Part shown: piece after piece, positions 12,771 through 25,317 of the stretch | Layout of the letters: every line of letters begins with the position of its first letter | Position numbering within the stretch: position 1 is the first letter of the stretch | Made by a program: the position numbers and the translations under genes | The notes under the pieces: generated by a model | Database searches by the model: none | What the model saw: only the letters and a program-made list of their open reading frames with translations | What the model was told of the DNA's origin: nothing | Source of the DNA: Glandiceps talaboti | Taxonomy: Eukaryota; Hemichordata; Enteropneusta; Spengelidae | Assembly (NCBI RefSeq): GCF_964340395.1 | Contig: NC_135553.1 | Span: forward strand, 10,595,001 to 10,659,000 | Reading direction: 5' to 3' | DNA: 64,000 nt

Positions 12771-14286
12771 CATACATGTACATACTGGAGGCCAAAAGTC
12801 ATTTTCATGTTTATAAACATTTCTGATATGTTTACATAAGCAGTGATTCAACACAACTAGGGTTTGCATAGAACTCTATTTGTGATACATATTATGATTA
12901 TATGAAACAATATCACTATTGCAAATCTATATTAATATCATATCTGTATCTGACTGATTATAAACACTATAACTAGGGGTGGGGGAGGGGCAACACTGAC
13001 CATATTGATAAGTCACCTAATTCAGGATGTCCTGAAGTGAAACTACAACAAGAGCTGTGCTAATACTACCTACCTAGCAGCAAGTTTCTTTATTGATCAC
13101 AGTGTAATCTTTCACTCCCTGGTGTTTACACTCTACCCACACAATCTTGATAAAAATAAAGTGATTCAGAAATATCCTAAAGGTATCATCTCTATACATC
13201 TATTAACTACAAACAATCTATGATGACTAGGGGTGGGGTGGGGGTGGGGGTGCAATAAAAACATACTGATACCATTAGTCACTTTACTTAGAATGATATG
13301 CATATAATGAAACTGAACTCTGTACCCACACAACACAATAGTAGGGGTTCCCCCATTGCCTGTTTCTATTTCAGTGGATGACAAGACTTCCACGTTTTAT
13401 ACACAACACACATCATATGACTATACCAAAATAGTGATGTTGTAACTAATGGCATAACACCATGTCAGGCTGACGCTGACATAGCCTGTGCCTGCATGGA
13501 TCCTGCTAATTGAATGAATCTGGCTAAATGTAACCTCACCCAATGAATTATCATTTGTCACAAAATTTGGATTTGAAGACAAATCTGTTAATAAAATTAA
13601 TATTTCACAAATCTACACCCAAATATTATGTGTGACAGTGTCATGTATTTCTTAAAATCATAATATTGCTTAGGTCCTTTTGAAAAGCATGCCCAGTACA
13701 TTGCAGCTCAGCTTCCCCCTGTAGATGGTGTTTTGATATATGTGATTCCAAACAAAATTGATTAAAGGAATCAGTTGAGTACAATTAGGTGAGTTATACT
13801 TTTGTTTTACATGAGAAACGATGGGGGGTGATTGGCCATATTGAAAGGATCGTGTCATATGAATACACACCCCAGAAATATTGTTTCCCTGGCCGGCCCA
13901 CATTGTGGATATATGCCATTCACACCGTCCACGTCTATATCCGAATCCACTCTGAAACTAAGAGTGGGTCTGGGCAGACATATCGATAAAATCACAGGTA
14001 TCTTTTAATACACATAGATGCTGGGAGGGAGGGTGTGATGAATTTTCTTGCAAATAGCTGTGTACGTGATTACATATTGCTGGGGAAGTTAGTGGGATGG
14101 GGGAAAGTGATGGATTGGCGATCAGTTCACTCAGCTAGCACGTCGTGGTGCATGGTGAACAACTCGGGTTACTCCCAAACAAATTTGGAAGAATCATTAA
14201 AATAAATGTCATGGCTAATTAGTCCTAATCAAAAGAATTGTGATTTTCTCGTTCACTTATTGATCATTAAATAGAAACTCCCTTAC

Positions 14287-14420
14287 CTTGAAATATTCAA
14301 TCAATGTCGAGACAACTTCGTAGGCTGTCGACGCACACAGTGGCACACTGCACACACCTCTTCCTGTCAAACATACATAAGACGCGCAGACGCCCGACAT
14401 CAACAAGGCGACGACGCAGA
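14287..14420 (-). other. Candidate first exon of the minus-strand gene, divergent from MPG
   Basis: A strong donor (TTTCAAG then GTAAGG) ends the exon at 14287. Upstream, an ATG at 14400-14398 opens a 38-codon frame that reaches the donor in phase 0 (MSGVCASYVCLTGR... ending LIEYFK). Spliced to the internal AG at 3555 it would continue in frame into QQKVPEGHSG; spliced to the 3574 or 7427 acceptors it would stop quickly and serve as 5' leader. The transcription start is not visible, and the upper limit is only a guess. Confidence 0.35.
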
Positions 14421-14429
14421 TTTTGGCAC

Positions 14430-14888
14430 AGACATAAAATTTGCTTTTTGCACCAATTCGAATATTAACCGTTAGTTAGATGGCATATAGTAGTGTAGAC
14501 TGACAGATCAAGCGTGGTTTCCTTTCATAAAATTGGGACAATGACTCAAGCGATCGCGTCGAGTCTGTGCAAGGACAACTATGCTGTAACTCCACGATTG
14601 CTTTCTCAGCATGTCATGGAAATGAAATGTGCGCATGCGTGATCACCGTTGACCTTTCAATGTACACTCTACCTCACTCGTGGGAAATGAATGTGTCATA
14701 TACACTTGTCAAACTTGTGAGCATGTTAGAACAAGTTTTTTGATTTTGCTGAACTACGCAAATTCCAATGGCATAATGTACCCTATCTGACGCCGAGACC
14801 AGACGACAGCTGGCGGAGAGCAGGCTTCACAGCAATTATCGTTGCTGCTTAAAATATAACCATAATATGCAAATATAACTGGGCAATT
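14430..14888. promoter_or_regulatory. Probable bidirectional promoter region of MPG and the minus-strand gene
   Basis: About 0.5 kb between the divergent candidate exon and the MPG start codon is richer in CpG (GCGATCGCGTCGAG, GACGCCGAGACC) than its surroundings. It carries an NRF1-like site at 14630-14641. No TATA box is evident. This fits a housekeeping divergent promoter, by inference. Confidence 0.5.
14630..14641. promoter_or_regulatory. NRF1-like palindromic site
   Basis: TGCGCATGCGTG closely matches the NRF1 consensus (YGCGCAYGCGCR). It is 248 bases upstream of the MPG ATG, within the CpG-richer divergent interval. NRF1 sites are common in promoters of housekeeping and DNA-repair genes. 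Confidence 0.5.
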
Positions 14889-17800
14889 ATGTCTACGAAA
14901 GCTGTTACCAAGCAACGCACGGGTGTAGAGAGCGTCAAGATGAGGAAGACGAGGTCATCGGATAAAAAGAGGACTATAAAGAACAAAGGTGCTGGAGATG
15001 AAACTTGCTCTGTACCAAAGAGACAGAAAACATCGAAAACACAAGGAAATGATAAACAGACAAAGACAGTTCAAAGCAAATATTTTTCAGTTGGAGGAAA
15101 GACAGTACCCTCATCATCATCATCAACATCATCATCATCATCAGTTTCTACATCTACATCCCGGCTGGCGAAAGAATTCTTTCAGAAATCATGTATTGAT
15201 TTATCAAAAGCACTCCTAGGCCAGATTCTCGTTAGGAGCTCTGACACTGGTGAAAGACTGGCAGCTAAGATTGTTGAAGTTGAGGCATACCTGGGTGGGG
15301 AAGATAAGGGGGCACACTCCTATGGTGGTAAGAAGACAGAGAAAAATGCAGCCATGTTTATGGATCCAGGCACAGTGTATGTGTATTATATATATGGTCT
15401 GTATTCCTGTATCAACATATCTAGCCAAGGTGAGCACCCCAAGCTTGTCACCCTATGTTGTGTAAAGGTGACTAAGGTCTCTGGATGATCAATAAAAGAA
15501 TTCTTCCAAGTTCACTCAAATTTGTCCTTTTGCAAAAACCATGATATATTTTGAAGTTACATGCTACATTAGTCCAGAGACTTGCTAACTGGCCCAACTG
15601 TGTTTTTGGTCCAGATATGTGGGCAAAAACATTGTCAAGCCAATTATAGCCAAGTCTCTTACTAATGGTGGCTATCCATGTCTTGGTAAAGAGATATCTT
15701 GAGATTCAAAGCCATAAATAGCATCTAGAAAAAAAATGGTGTCTGAAGTTTCCAATGAGTTTATTATTGGGAATTCCATGACAGTTTTTCATCAGACTTT
15801 CACTTGCCAACATGCATCCTATCTAACAGGTATAATTATAAGGGTGACCCTATTTTTTTCATGTTTCTCCGACATTACCCGACTGACCCAATTTTCAGCT
15901 TCAACATCAAAATAAAAAACCCACATTTTTATAAAATATAAAAAATAGTAATTCGAGTAGAGAAGCTGAAAACATGCTAATTGTGTTACAGTGTAGAGAA
16001 GCTGGGAAAGGGATTGTTACCAGGAATCCAATAAAAAGATAGAGAAGGAGAAGGAGATGCAGAGAAACAGGAAGAAGATGATTTTTTTATTGTTTTACTT
16101 TAAAAAAAAAGAAGAAAAATCGGCCAACCAACCCATAGTTGCCATGAAAAAGTAATGAGAAACATAGGGTCACCTTAAAGCATCGTCCATGGAAAGACGT
16201 CTTGGAATGACATTATGGTTTCTGACTATAAACTCTCTACATGCTTGCAGGTTTCATTGGTCTATGATGTAATATTCATGAACAAAAGCCTAAATCCAAC
16301 TGTAGTCTCTAGACTTGGCTATCGATCTGGCTTGACATACTGGTTCACAGATCTGGTGAACACCATAGTCAAAGCCAGATAGTGAAATCTCTGGGCTAAA
16401 ATCGTTCCCATATAGGTATGCCCTAACACTGTAACAGCTGAGTTCTGTCCTGGTCTTTCACCAAGCTCCCATTCCACAATATCATGTCTAAAATATGGAT
16501 ACAATTATCAGTGCTAATAAATGGTATTTAACAGGTGGTGCCAGTAGAATCTAGAATTTCTGACAATGAGTCTTGAAGTAAATATGTGTATGGCCATGAC
16601 TTGTATTACTTAAAGTTCTGTCCTCAACCTTTCACAGCAGATCATTTGTATGGAGAGTGAATGACCTATATTATAAATAGGGTACATTGCTCTATATAGA
16701 CTCCATAAAATGCCATGTGATGTGATTTCAACACCTCTTTCATATGGTTAACATTTGTTCTTTTGTAAGTACTTTATCTTGAACTGGAATGTCTTTTGTT
16801 TGGTTAAGTTTATAGCCTCACTCTTGTAGTCAAACCTATCATTTTGTTGATAAAATTAGACTCATTGTACCAACTACTCTACCTTGCATCATAAGCAATA
16901 TATGTATGCTTATGGCTTGTCAGTATGATTTGAATAAGCCTACAACAGAACAGGAGGTACACATTGTAATAATAAGAGAATTAAACAGCATCTGATTCAA
17001 CAATATAGGTAGGCTGCAAACTTACATATCAGAGTTATCGATGACATTCTGATAGAGTAGTGTAGCTATAATTGTGGTGAACCATCAACTTCTAGTACTT
17101 TATACAGTTTAGCAATATTATTGTGTATTGGCCATATTGTTGAAGTCATTCTGGAAAAATTGATGTGTCATGATACAACACATGGTCAAACAACTGAATA
17201 ATGAACAGTTCAGTTTGGAATCATGGGGGTGGGGGTGGGGATGGGGGGTTAGGGGTGATGTAGCACATTCTGTAAATGTGTTGATTTTTGATTGGGTATG
17301 AAATTCATCACATCTTTTGGAACTTGCCAAGGCTGACATGATAAGGTAGCACCCTTCCCCTCACCACAAAGGTTAGCGGCATCTTGTGTCAGATTTGGAA
17401 TTCATTTTGTTGTAGCATGTTCATACTGTGCCCTCTAATGATAGCAAAGTTTTGTAGTTGTGAGGCAAACTGGGACAAACTTGGATTTCTTGTGAGTCAC
17501 TTCATAGTAAGAGATAGGGGAACACCATAGTTTGGTGCATCACTAGAAATTGTGTGAATCAGTGGCACGTCAAATTGACTTAGAGGGCACACTGGTTCAT
17601 AGGATATATAAATACACTGAAATAAAGAAAATTGGAACACTAATTCTTGCTACCTTTTGTGACCTCATAAATCATGATTGCTGTATTACCAAACTAACCA
17701 TATTTCTAATCACAGGTGAAGGAGCAGCAGTGTTGATCCGTGCACTAGAACCAGTCGATGGCATTGACAAGATGAGAGAAATACGAAGCAGGAAGAAGAA

Positions 17801-18095
17801 GGCAGGTTCAAAACCACTCAAAGATCATGAACTTTGCAATGGACCATCCAAATTATGTCAGGCTATGATCATTGATAAACCAACCTACAACAAGAAAGAT
17901 ATCACAACATGTGATACATTATGGTTGGAGGAAGGAGAAGCTGTCGATGAGGATACAATAGTTAAATGTCCTAGAATTGGTATTGATTACGCTAAGGAGT
18001 GGGCATCTAAACCTTTGAGGTTCTACACCCTTGGTTGTCAATCTGTTAGTGTGAGAAATAAAGAAGCAGAGAAAAGTCTACAAGGAGATGAATAA
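14889..18095 (+). CDS. MPG: DNA-3-methyladenine glycosylase (alkyladenine DNA glycosylase), two coding exons
   Basis: Base-excision repair enzyme that removes alkylated purines and hypoxanthine/ethenoadenine from DNA in the nucleus. CDS exons are 14889-15429 and 17716-18095; the intron is phase 1 with CCAAG|GTGAGC and CACAG|GTGAAG. The product is 306 residues (human about 298). Residues 1-90 are a basic, Ser-rich tail with a poly-Ser run near 75-90. The glycosylase domain covers about 92-300. By alignment to human AAG, the catalytic Glu125 is E132 in VEAYLG, Tyr127 is Y134, His136 is H143, Tyr159 and the intercalating Tyr162 are Y166 and Y169, Asn169 is N176 and Arg182 is R189. LCNGPSKLCQA and the C-terminal KPLRFY are also conserved. 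The first ATG of the frame was taken as start. NPRL3 lies further along, on the opposite strand, as in vertebrates. It looks intact. Confidence 0.97.
15430..17715 (+). other. MPG: MPG intron
   Basis: A 2.3-kb intron bounded by GTGAGC and CACAG. It contains a TIR element at 15840-16177 and copies of the short TCTCTAGACT/TCTCTGGGCT repeat family. No other exon is needed to complete the protein. Confidence 0.9.
15840..16177. mobile_element. MITE-like element with terminal inverted repeats
   Basis: The left end AAGGGTGACCCTAT (then a T run and CATGTTTCTC) matches the reverse complement of the right end GAGAAACATAGGGTCACCTT. The element is about 340 bp, AT-rich inside and has no coding frame. A non-autonomous DNA transposon is the simplest reading; no clear target duplication was seen. 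Confidence 0.65.
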
Positions 18096-18284
18096 TAGAA
18101 AGAGGCACAGTCTGTAACTGTATAGTCCAGAAACGCATATATCTAGCTTGACAATGTCGTTTATCTGGTATAAATTGATATATAAATTGATCATAAATTG
18201 ATGGATATTATTCCACCAGGTTCGAAGAGCGACAGTAATGCTGAATAATTACATCATTGCATGATCAAGGTCCATAGTAGTATT

Positions 18285-18396
18285 GCTGCTAGACCTCTTG
18301 GGCTATTCTGCTCACTGTGAAGGTGACGGTGATAGCCTGAATGGCTCAGGTGTTCCACCCTCATATCTATCAGAAGAAAGCCCAAGGTCTAGCAGC
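18285..18396. repeat. Short inverted-repeat element
   Basis: GCTGCTAGACCTCTTGGGCT at one end faces AGCCCAAGGTCTAGCAGC at the other, with about 75 bases between. A relative is at 47927-48002 (AGCCCAAGGGGTCTAGCAGC), so this is a dispersed family. It lies in the MPG 3' untranslated region. Confidence 0.65.
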
Positions 18397-18507
18397 TAGA
18401 CTAGAGCCATAGTAGCTGAATCAAACCATTTGTTCCTAAGTTACCATTCCAAAGTAACTAGATTGTACTGTCCTATATACGTGTTAATTTGTACATTGAC
18501 TTTGGTC

Positions 18508-18513
18508 AATAAA
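18508..18513 (+). terminator. MPG: Polyadenylation signal of MPG
   Basis: AATAAA lies 413 bases after the stop codon, followed within about 20 bases by TTCTCAGTTACAG. It is the first canonical hexamer downstream of MPG in the sense strand. Confidence 0.6.
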
Positions 18514-19861
18514 TGTATTCTCAGTTACAGACTGAGCAATTTTAATCTTGCTGTCCATGAAATTATAGAGGAAAATGTTTCATCCTGAACGAGACAAATC
18601 TTGGTATAGTAGATTGGATTGAAAAGCCACTGTTTGATTGTTAAAAAATTTGTAACACTCGTAATTTTAAGTTCAATTCAGTTTTTTAGGTCTCAGAAAT
18701 ATTTGAATAGTTGAATTGAATGAAATGATGAAGAATAAAAACAGGTCTAAAATCGTGACATTTCTAAACTGATAACCAACACTTGGATAGATTTGAAGCT
18801 TTTCATAGCCAGATAAGAATTAAAGGTGATCCCAAAGAGATATACCAAAAACAATAGTTTGCTTACTTCAGAAAATTTGGCCTCTTTATTCATCAATGAA
18901 ATGTACCTGAGTACCATATATACAAAATGTACTATGACACGGTTTGAATAATAACTGAAATATTTTTAACTTAGCAAAGCAAATCTTGTGGTTTTATGAA
19001 AATTAATATTGAAGTCCAGTCATCAATACATCATATGACAATGGTAATCTAGCCGTCAGTTTACTGAAATACACACAAACTAAATCTATTGTTCTTCAGT
19101 GTGGTAGATTACACAAGCCAATGGTAGCGGTTCCTCTGTTGTGTGATTGTAATTATTGCAACAATAGTTTTAGTTTGTGTCTATCTTCAAAAACCGAAGG
19201 CTCAGCTACCAGGGTAATACATGTATGTCAAACAAATATATAGAAAGATTAAAATACATTTACAATAAATTAATTTTTGTTGATTTTTTATATGGGGACT
19301 GGTTGTTCTATGACTGGGAAGGAATTAAATGTAAATTTTGCAATGGCTGAGATGTATATTATCACCTTGTTCACATTATATGTAAATTGCATAGCATAAA
19401 GCAGAGAGTCAGACCATTTTATTGCCTTGAATATCTATACAAATTACATAGAGGCTGAGAGACATTGTATTACCTCTAGAGGGAGAAGGTCATGCACAAT
19501 GTTTTGTATCGATTAATCCCGGTATTCAAGACTGCCACTAGATGGCAGTCTACAGTACCCTCTTTCTTTTACATCAGGCTGAGGAGAACATAACAAATCC
19601 TGAACTCAGACTCTGGCTAATTGTTTTCCCTGCCAGTAAGGCACTTTTACCCACAGAAGATTTTATATATGTATTAGTGGGGGGGGGGGGGGTATATGGT
19701 GTTAAAGTGATTGTGGTATCATTGAGATATCACAGAGAAATGCTTTGAGTTGTACATTTAGTTTAAGATGCCTATAGAATGTTCAGATGAGTGGGAAAAA
19801 CAAAACACAATAAAATGACAAATACATGCATGGCTGATTGTCATGTTTGTGTGAGAAATTC

Positions 19862-20249
19862 GAAGGACTAGAGCTACCACTCTATTTGCTACCCTAACTG
19901 ACATTTTAATTTTGAATTTCACTGTCCTTCCCCGTCTATGACGATAGCAGTGTTCTACTGGTCTAGAAGCCATGCCGGCCACACATACGTGTGTAAAATT
20001 TTAGCGACATTTGAATAAAATACGACGTAAGTAATTAGAGTGAGGTCACATTTCCATGACGACACTTAATTGTTGCTGATGGCATGATTTAAATATGTCT
20101 TATTATATATTCGGCCAATAACAGTCTATACAGGAATGTCATTCAAGACCAGTGTGAAACAGCTATCATTGTAGACTAGGAAGGACAGTAATATTCAAAA
20201 TCAAAATGTCAGTTTAGGATATCAAATAGAGGGATAGCTCTAGTCCTTC
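19862..20249. mobile_element. MITE-like element, about 388 bp, long inverted arms
   Basis: GAAGGACTAGAGCTACC at the left faces GGATAGCTCTAGTCCTTC at the right. Homology between the arms continues inward for about 70 bases (TAACTGACATTTTAATTTTGAA against TTCAAAATCAAAATGTCAGTTTA). No coding capacity. Foldback-type or MITE. Confidence 0.75.
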
Positions 20250-21468
20250 AAGTCTACATGTAGGCTAAACCTTTAGTGACAAATCTTTGGAAAAAAATAG
20301 AGTCTTTCATTCCTAAGGTATTTTGCTGTTAATTTTACAAAATACACCAACATTCTAAGTTGAATATTGTAAGCAGAATTTTGAGAGAGAATGGTACAGT
20401 GTTGTTACCCATCTTCCCAATGTGCAATACTCATCCTTGCAGGGGTTCAGGAGGTCAAGATATGACTGAAAACAACCGCACACATCTTGTTAATGTTATA
20501 TTGTGGAAAGATGTGTGGTGCAAAGGGCACAAAAGTATATTTTTCCTATTGGCAATTGTCTAAACATAAATGCATCTATAAGACGTTCAACCATACTTTA
20601 ATTTGCCTTTAAAAGACTTCATAGGAACTTTACAAAGATTGATAACTCTCCAGATACACTTAGAGCAGATATATACAAAGTGTATATTTTCTTGTTATGT
20701 TTTGTGTTGACTGAGATTGTACAATGTATATTAATTCACATTTTGCAGTGTCAGTCTATCTTATGTTGAAATTGAAAGATCTAGTCTCACTTGCCAGACT
20801 ATATGTCTTCACAAAATGCAAGGGGTTCAAGGGTGATGACATCATCTTCCATTGTGCTTTATTATTAGGAAGATGTATACTAAGTCACCTGCAGTCGGGC
20901 AAGCAAGATTATGAAAGATCCAGCTTGTTTGTGGGCAAGGTTGACTCTGCCTAACACTATCTTCTATGATCTCATTTTAGTCTAGTCAGTAAGGTACACC
21001 ATGATGGAGCAACCTCACACATCAATCAACCCCTCCAGGAGAGAGAGGACACCTGTGAGGGCAAAGCAACACAACATATCTTACAGTCTAATGATAGTCT
21101 AAAAGAATTAATTCAATCTCAAAACAGACAATGGAATACTGAGGTATTATCTCAATAAATCTTTTCAAGATGTAAACTTATGTGCATTTTAATCAGATTT
21201 TTAGAAACTGCGGCAGTAATGTTTTACTATTGAACTAATCGTAAATTGACGTTTCTTTGGAATTTTTTTTATTTTGATGAATTGTGTATTTGTATAGTTT
21301 TGTATGTGATGCATACAATCATAAATCAGTACTAGATTGAAATAAAATATTTTTTCACCAGACAGTTTATGTTTTTGATAATTTGAGTATTTTTTTTTTT
21401 TTACAAAATGAAGACTCAACAGCTGTATTCATGTATTTGTAGATACCACAAGAAAAAAGATACATTAA

Positions 21469-21816
21469 AGGGGCACAAGCTGAGTTATACATTTTGGGGT
21501 CTAATATTTGCTGTATATTTCAAGGGTACCACCAGTAATTTACTTACTGAAGCATACTTGATCATCACTTGAAATAGACTCAAACCGGGTATCAAAATAT
21601 AACTTATAAATGACATGAGAACATAATTTATCGAATGTATAAAAAATGTTGAGAAACTCCTTACTATGCAATGAACTGTTCCAACAATGCCAGGCGACAC
21701 TTGTAATGCCATAGAAGGTATGCATCACCAGTAATATTAACTAAAATAGTTTAATCAAGGTTTTTTGTAAGTATTTTCACGTGAGTAAAATGTTTATAAA
21801 CTCAGCTTGTGCCACT
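21469..21816. mobile_element. MITE with TTAA target duplication (piggyBac-type)
   Basis: TTAA at 21465-21468 and again at 21817-21820 flank a 348-bp element. The left terminus AGGGGCACAAGCTGAGTTATA and right terminus TATAAACTCAGCTTGTGCCACT are inverted repeats. TTAA duplication is the hallmark of piggyBac-class transposition. The interior is non-coding, so it was mobilised in trans. Confidence 0.75.
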
Positions 21817-22349
21817 TTAATTAATTTAGAGAAAGTAACAGTTTACTTGTAAACCTTTCCTTCAACCATCTGTATCCTCATTCTTAACAGCTGTATTTTC
21901 AAAAAAGAACAATAAAAAAGGTTAAAAAAATATATTTTTTACAACTCTTTTATTAGCTGTTACAATGTCACTGGTTGTATAATATGTGCATTTATTTATC
22001 TGTCACCATAAAATGAGACATTAGAGTTTATTTAAATTTATTTTTCCAAAGCTCCCATTCTATTCTAGTATACATTGAAATATTCACGAGCACTAAATAC
22101 AAGGAGTAATTGAAAAATGACCTATGTACTAACAAAAAAGTGACAAGAAATATTGAAAAAATTGACAACATAGTCAATATATAAGTGCTATTAAAAATCA
22201 ATTGATTTTTAGATACTGCTTGAAACGATGTATTTATATAGTTTATGTTTAATTATTAACAAGTTCTGTGACATTTTAAGTTATATGACATTACACATAT
22301 GGACATACGAAAAAAAGTGTGAAAAGAATGCCAGTGAATAAATTATTAA

Positions 22350-22669
22350 AGTGGTCATATGGATGAGGATTGGGTATTTATTTAGGATTTTTTTTATTTA
22401 TAAAACAATTTTATCATGGCTTCCTACTTGAAAAATCAATGTGAAACGACATTGATAACGTCTGTGTTTGAAACTCAATACATTGCAAAATAAAATGTGT
22501 AAAAAGTTTTGTTATTGTACATACATACAATAACAAAGATTTTGAGTTGCAAACACATACTTAGTATATGTTGTTTCACTTTGATTTTTCCACGTAGGAA
22601 GCCATGATAAAACTGTTTAAAAAAATTAAAATCCAAAATAAATAGCCATTCCTCATCCATATGGCCACA
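22350..22669. mobile_element. MITE, TTAA duplication, long TIRs (family copy 1)
   Basis: Flanked by TTAA at 22346-22349 and 22670-22673. The left arm begins AGTGGTCATATGGATGAGG; the right arm ends CCTCATCCATATGGCCACA. Complementarity runs about 100 bases inward (ATCATGGCTTCCTACTTG against CACGTAGGAAGCCATGAT). A second copy of the same family is at 41994-42328. Confidence 0.85.
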
Positions 22670-23985
22670 TTAATGAACTACATGGTTTTGATGTCACATG
22701 ACTCTGCTACCTTGATGTTTTGTTTTGTTTTGTCAATAAAACGAGACAAGAAACACTAAGTTTAGAGAAGTAATGAGGTAATTTAGTTTCTGTTCTGTTT
22801 TACTTTGAATGGATGTATGCCAAATGTTTGCATGAACAATAACTTGAGAACAAAGTACATGTATGCTATTTTGGCATAAATATGCAGATGTAGCCAACAG
22901 GCTGATTTGTAGTTTTCACTAATTATGTGTTGTTTCAGACCCAAAATGGTGTTTTTAATAGAATGCTCCCCCTCAAAAAAAATTGTGTGGGGGTGGGGGA
23001 GGGGGGGGTGTTAGCTGTTCTTTATGTGCCCTCCCACTGGTGGTGAAGGATATTTGCCCTCCCTCCCATTGGGTTACAACTTGCCCGCCAGCCCACTGCT
23101 GCCCACCTACTATTGTGTATGATTTACCAACTCACTACCAGGAAAACGGTTGTGCTTTCTACTATACCAACAATTCACAACGCTCCCACCCTTCCCCCCA
23201 AATTCAATGTTTTCCCTCCCACTGTATCAAAATCAGGACTTTCCCACTGCAATTATTCCTTGTTTGCTCCCTCCTGCCACATGTACTTATTGAAAAAAAA
23301 TGCCCGCCCACTGAAAAAATGCGTAAGAACAGCTTTTTGCACTAATACATCCATGATTAGAACAGCTTCGTTGACTGCACCTGCAACGTTTACATCCGGG
23401 GTTTACACATACTGTTTGACACTGGGGTGTCTTTGATGAGGGCAGTAAGAAGGTAAAATCTGCTTGACTTCCACATACAATTTACTGGAGTTCCCCCCAC
23501 CAAGTTATGGTGATAGACATAGATATATATGTGCAAGTTTTAACCCCTCTCTCCCCACCACGGGTTCTAAAACCATAACAAAACGATGTAATGGTATTGA
23601 AAATCAAGGGACAAAGTTTTTGGTATCAACAAAATCAATTCACAATACAATTCATTTACAACTGTGACATTGTCTACATTAATGTACAGTTGTAAGACTG
23701 GAAAACGAACGGATGAAGGTACAAATTTAAACGAACACAAAATCCGTTTTTATGAAACTTTTAAAATTAGGTCACTTCAGATTGAAAGTTTGACTCTGTT
23801 TGACATCATGGAGGAATGATTGAAGTTAGACGTCTGCAACTTGAATTATAGTCATTGAAAAAGAGGGGTTTTTACTCAATAAGTTAGTTTTAAATATTTA
23901 ATAGCATTGACATTTGTTGATTTCATGCTTGGGTTATTCCTTGTAGTCTTAATACAGTTGTGATCACGTCACGTGATAGAAAGAC

Positions 23986-23993
23986 TGACGTCA
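23986..23993. promoter_or_regulatory. Palindromic CRE (TGACGTCA)
   Basis: Full cAMP-response-element octamer next to a CACGTCACGTG block 15 bases upstream. No gene start is recognised within 4 kb. Other full octamers in non-coding DNA are at 31564-31571 and 51559-51566. Confidence 0.3.
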
Positions 23994-25095
23994 TCAGTAA
24001 CCGTCGACATCGTATTTGTTACATCTATGGTTTTGATTTAAACTCTGAATTTGAATTTGAATTGAATTTGAATTTGAACTGATTTTCATAGGAAACATAA
24101 GATAATAACAATACAAAGAAAATAACGAACAATTCTGGTGAAAACCATGGAAATAGTTAACTTGAAACCAATCTAGTCCTGGCAACTTAAATAAATAATA
24201 TTACACTACATGTATTTACACGGCGTACACATAAAATAACAATAAAGTAAAGATACCTATTTACATTTATTTACATTCCTACATAAACATTCGAAAGCGG
24301 AACAATACTAGACAAAGAAAGACGCAATATTATAGTAAACGAAAATATATTTTTTCTAAAAAACGGAACAAAAAACCCCAACAGAATCTATGGCACCAAC
24401 AAACAAATATTATTACAGATGCCAATGTAGGGAATGCAAAATTCAATGCAGAAGAAGGTGTGACTTCAATGATACGTGTTTCTTACGTATGTATGCTTTG
24501 ATATTAGTCATTCGATTTTTGTAAATAAATAAATAAATAAATATGTTCTTTTCAGTCATACAGTTATGGTCAGGTCACCGCTTGCCGCCTTCGTATGTGT
24601 TTCGTTTATGTTCTTTGCATTCTTACAGTTGTGGTGATGTCACTTCACCACCAATCACTTTCAGAGTATAATGCTCTCAGAAGTATTTTACATGGCTTGT
24701 AGAAGGACGGACGGTGAGTCCAGGTTGAAATTGATATTGGTATTGGAGGTATTACATTCAAGTTTTGAAAAAGAAACAACATTTGTATAACGTATGTGAT
24801 GGATAGTCTTATTTGTTGGTGTAGAATCTAAAAGTATAATCGGAGATTATCACGCGTTACATCACAGGGGTACACAGGCTTAATTTTGGTTTACAACAAC
24901 AAAGAAATGTACATGAATAATGTAGTTTACAATTTCTACCACTGTTTATTGAAATTAATTCTTCAGATCTTATGCATAAATAATCACTCCATTACCCCCC
25001 CCCCCCCGTGCAAATAGTTTACCGGTATTAATACATCATACACTATTGAAAATCAATTCCCCAGATCCTATGCTTTTCGTCGCTCTCTCTCTGCC

Positions 25096-25317
<222 letters not shown>

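Larger units (their letters stand above)
7428..14286. other. Gene-free stretch with repeats
   Basis: No supportable exon was found. It contains a short repeat copy at about 8.6-8.7 kb, the 24-bp minisatellite at 8.8-9.07 kb, a hairpin at 11.08-11.15 kb, a short palindromic repeat at 12.66-12.77 kb and several G/C-run patches (12.97 and 13.23 kb). If the 14.3 kb exon belongs to the minus-strand gene, this is its first intron. Confidence 0.4.

Noticed and set aside
22983-23436. Cys/Pro-rich plus frames at 23 kb
   Set aside because: They follow CCCTCCCACTG-like low-complexity sequence; two frames are open over the same bases and neither resembles a protein.
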